Part shown: piece by piece, positions 31,506 to 31,708 of the stretch
Position numbering within the stretch: position 1 is the stretch's first letter
Layout of the letters: each line of letters opens with the position of its first letter
From: a virus
IMG/VR virus record: IMGVR_UViG_3300017744_000080
Coordinates: 1 to 31,708 of that record
Direction: 5' to 3' (one strand)
DNA length: 31,708 bases
Translations under genes and position numbers: made by a program
Notes under the pieces: generated by a model
Database searches by the model: none
What the model was told of the DNA's origin: nothing
Seen by the model: the letters and a program-made list of their open reading frames with translations, nothing else

Positions 31506-31708
31506 TAAAAGTTTTTATACAGATCCAAGACTCTTTTAATGTGGTCAGGGAACGCTACGTTATTTCTCTGACTTGAAGAAGCATTATTCTGAATGCTTGC
31601 ACCTGCTATTGTTTGACGAGCTTTGTGCTCATCTTTATGATAGTAAGTAATCAAATCAATAACTGCTAGTTTTAAATCCTCTGGGCATGAAGCATATCCA
31701 GCATTATA
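31505..31708 (-). CDS. Head-tail connector (gp6-like), C-terminal part
   Basis: The minus strand is open from the window edge for 67 codons to a TAA whose last A is the first base of the Z-like ATG. The start of the visible part, AGYASCPEDLKLAVIDLITYYHKDE, matches the C-terminal helix pattern of gp6-like head-tail connector proteins (Y-x-x-G-φ-x-x-φ-P-x-D-φ-x-x-A-φ-x-x-φ-φ-x-φ). The visible piece ends PDHIKRVLDLYKNF. Such adaptors sit between the portal ring and the tail in siphoviruses, which agrees with the gene order. The N-terminal part lies outside the window. Confidence 0.82.
   Translation of the reverse strand, partial: YNAGYASCPEDLKLAVIDLITYYHKDEHKARQTIAGASIQNNASSSQRNNVAFPDHIKRVLDLYKNF

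Overview
The window looks like part of the genome of a tailed bacteriophage with a long non-contractile tail (siphovirus type). It is AT-rich and tightly packed, with many 1-11 nt gene overlaps, and almost every gene is a virion gene or a nucleotide-metabolism gene. The minus strand, read from right to left, follows the lambda tail order closely: head-tail connector (partial), Z-like, U-like, V-like, G and G-T chaperones, H (tape measure), M, L, K, I, J, then tail fibres. The nrdB plus small-protein cassette and the very large repetitive fibres resemble phages known from aquatic environments. That habitat is an inference; the sequence does not show the host.

Layout. Positions 1-1277 (+ strand) hold the 3' end of a probable thioredoxin-fold gene, a class I ribonucleotide reductase small subunit (nrdB) and a small DUF6447-like protein, ending in a hairpin terminator with T tracts on both strands (1279-1303). 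Everything from 1305 to 31708 is on the minus strand and converges on that terminator. Positions 1305-4357 hold two short fibre proteins and two small proteins of unknown function, transcribed from a consensus promoter at 4378-4406. Positions 4425-10277 encode a 1950-residue fibre behind a second consensus promoter (10340-10368). Positions 10385-20392 encode a 3335-residue J-type host-recognition protein. Positions 20392-23365 encode the tail-tip proteins I, K, L and M, 23365-27327 the tape measure, 27327-28162 the tail chaperones joined by a -1 frameshift, and 28292-31708 the tail tube, tail terminator, Z-like protein and connector.

How the genes work together. In the lambda scheme G and G-T coat the tape measure H, the tip proteins (J, I, K, L, M) nucleate the tail, V polymerises into the tube, U caps it, and the Z-like and connector proteins join it to the head. 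J and the fibres contact the cell. The nrd genes supply deoxyribonucleotides for phage replication.

Main points for a second look: (1) a -1 frameshift site A AAT TTT at 27755-27761, with the -1 frame open without interruption into the downstream T-like ORF; (2) a promoter followed within about 40 nt by an intrinsic terminator, just before the chaperone gene; (3) three promoters with perfect TTGACA boxes and 17-bp spacers; (4) two chitin-binding-module-like repeats inserted in the L protein between its two cysteine groups; (5) a LamG-like domain in J; (6) a 63-bp perfect in-frame direct repeat shared by J and the neighbouring fibre gene. No CRISPR array, tRNA, integrase, transposase or defence gene was recognised.
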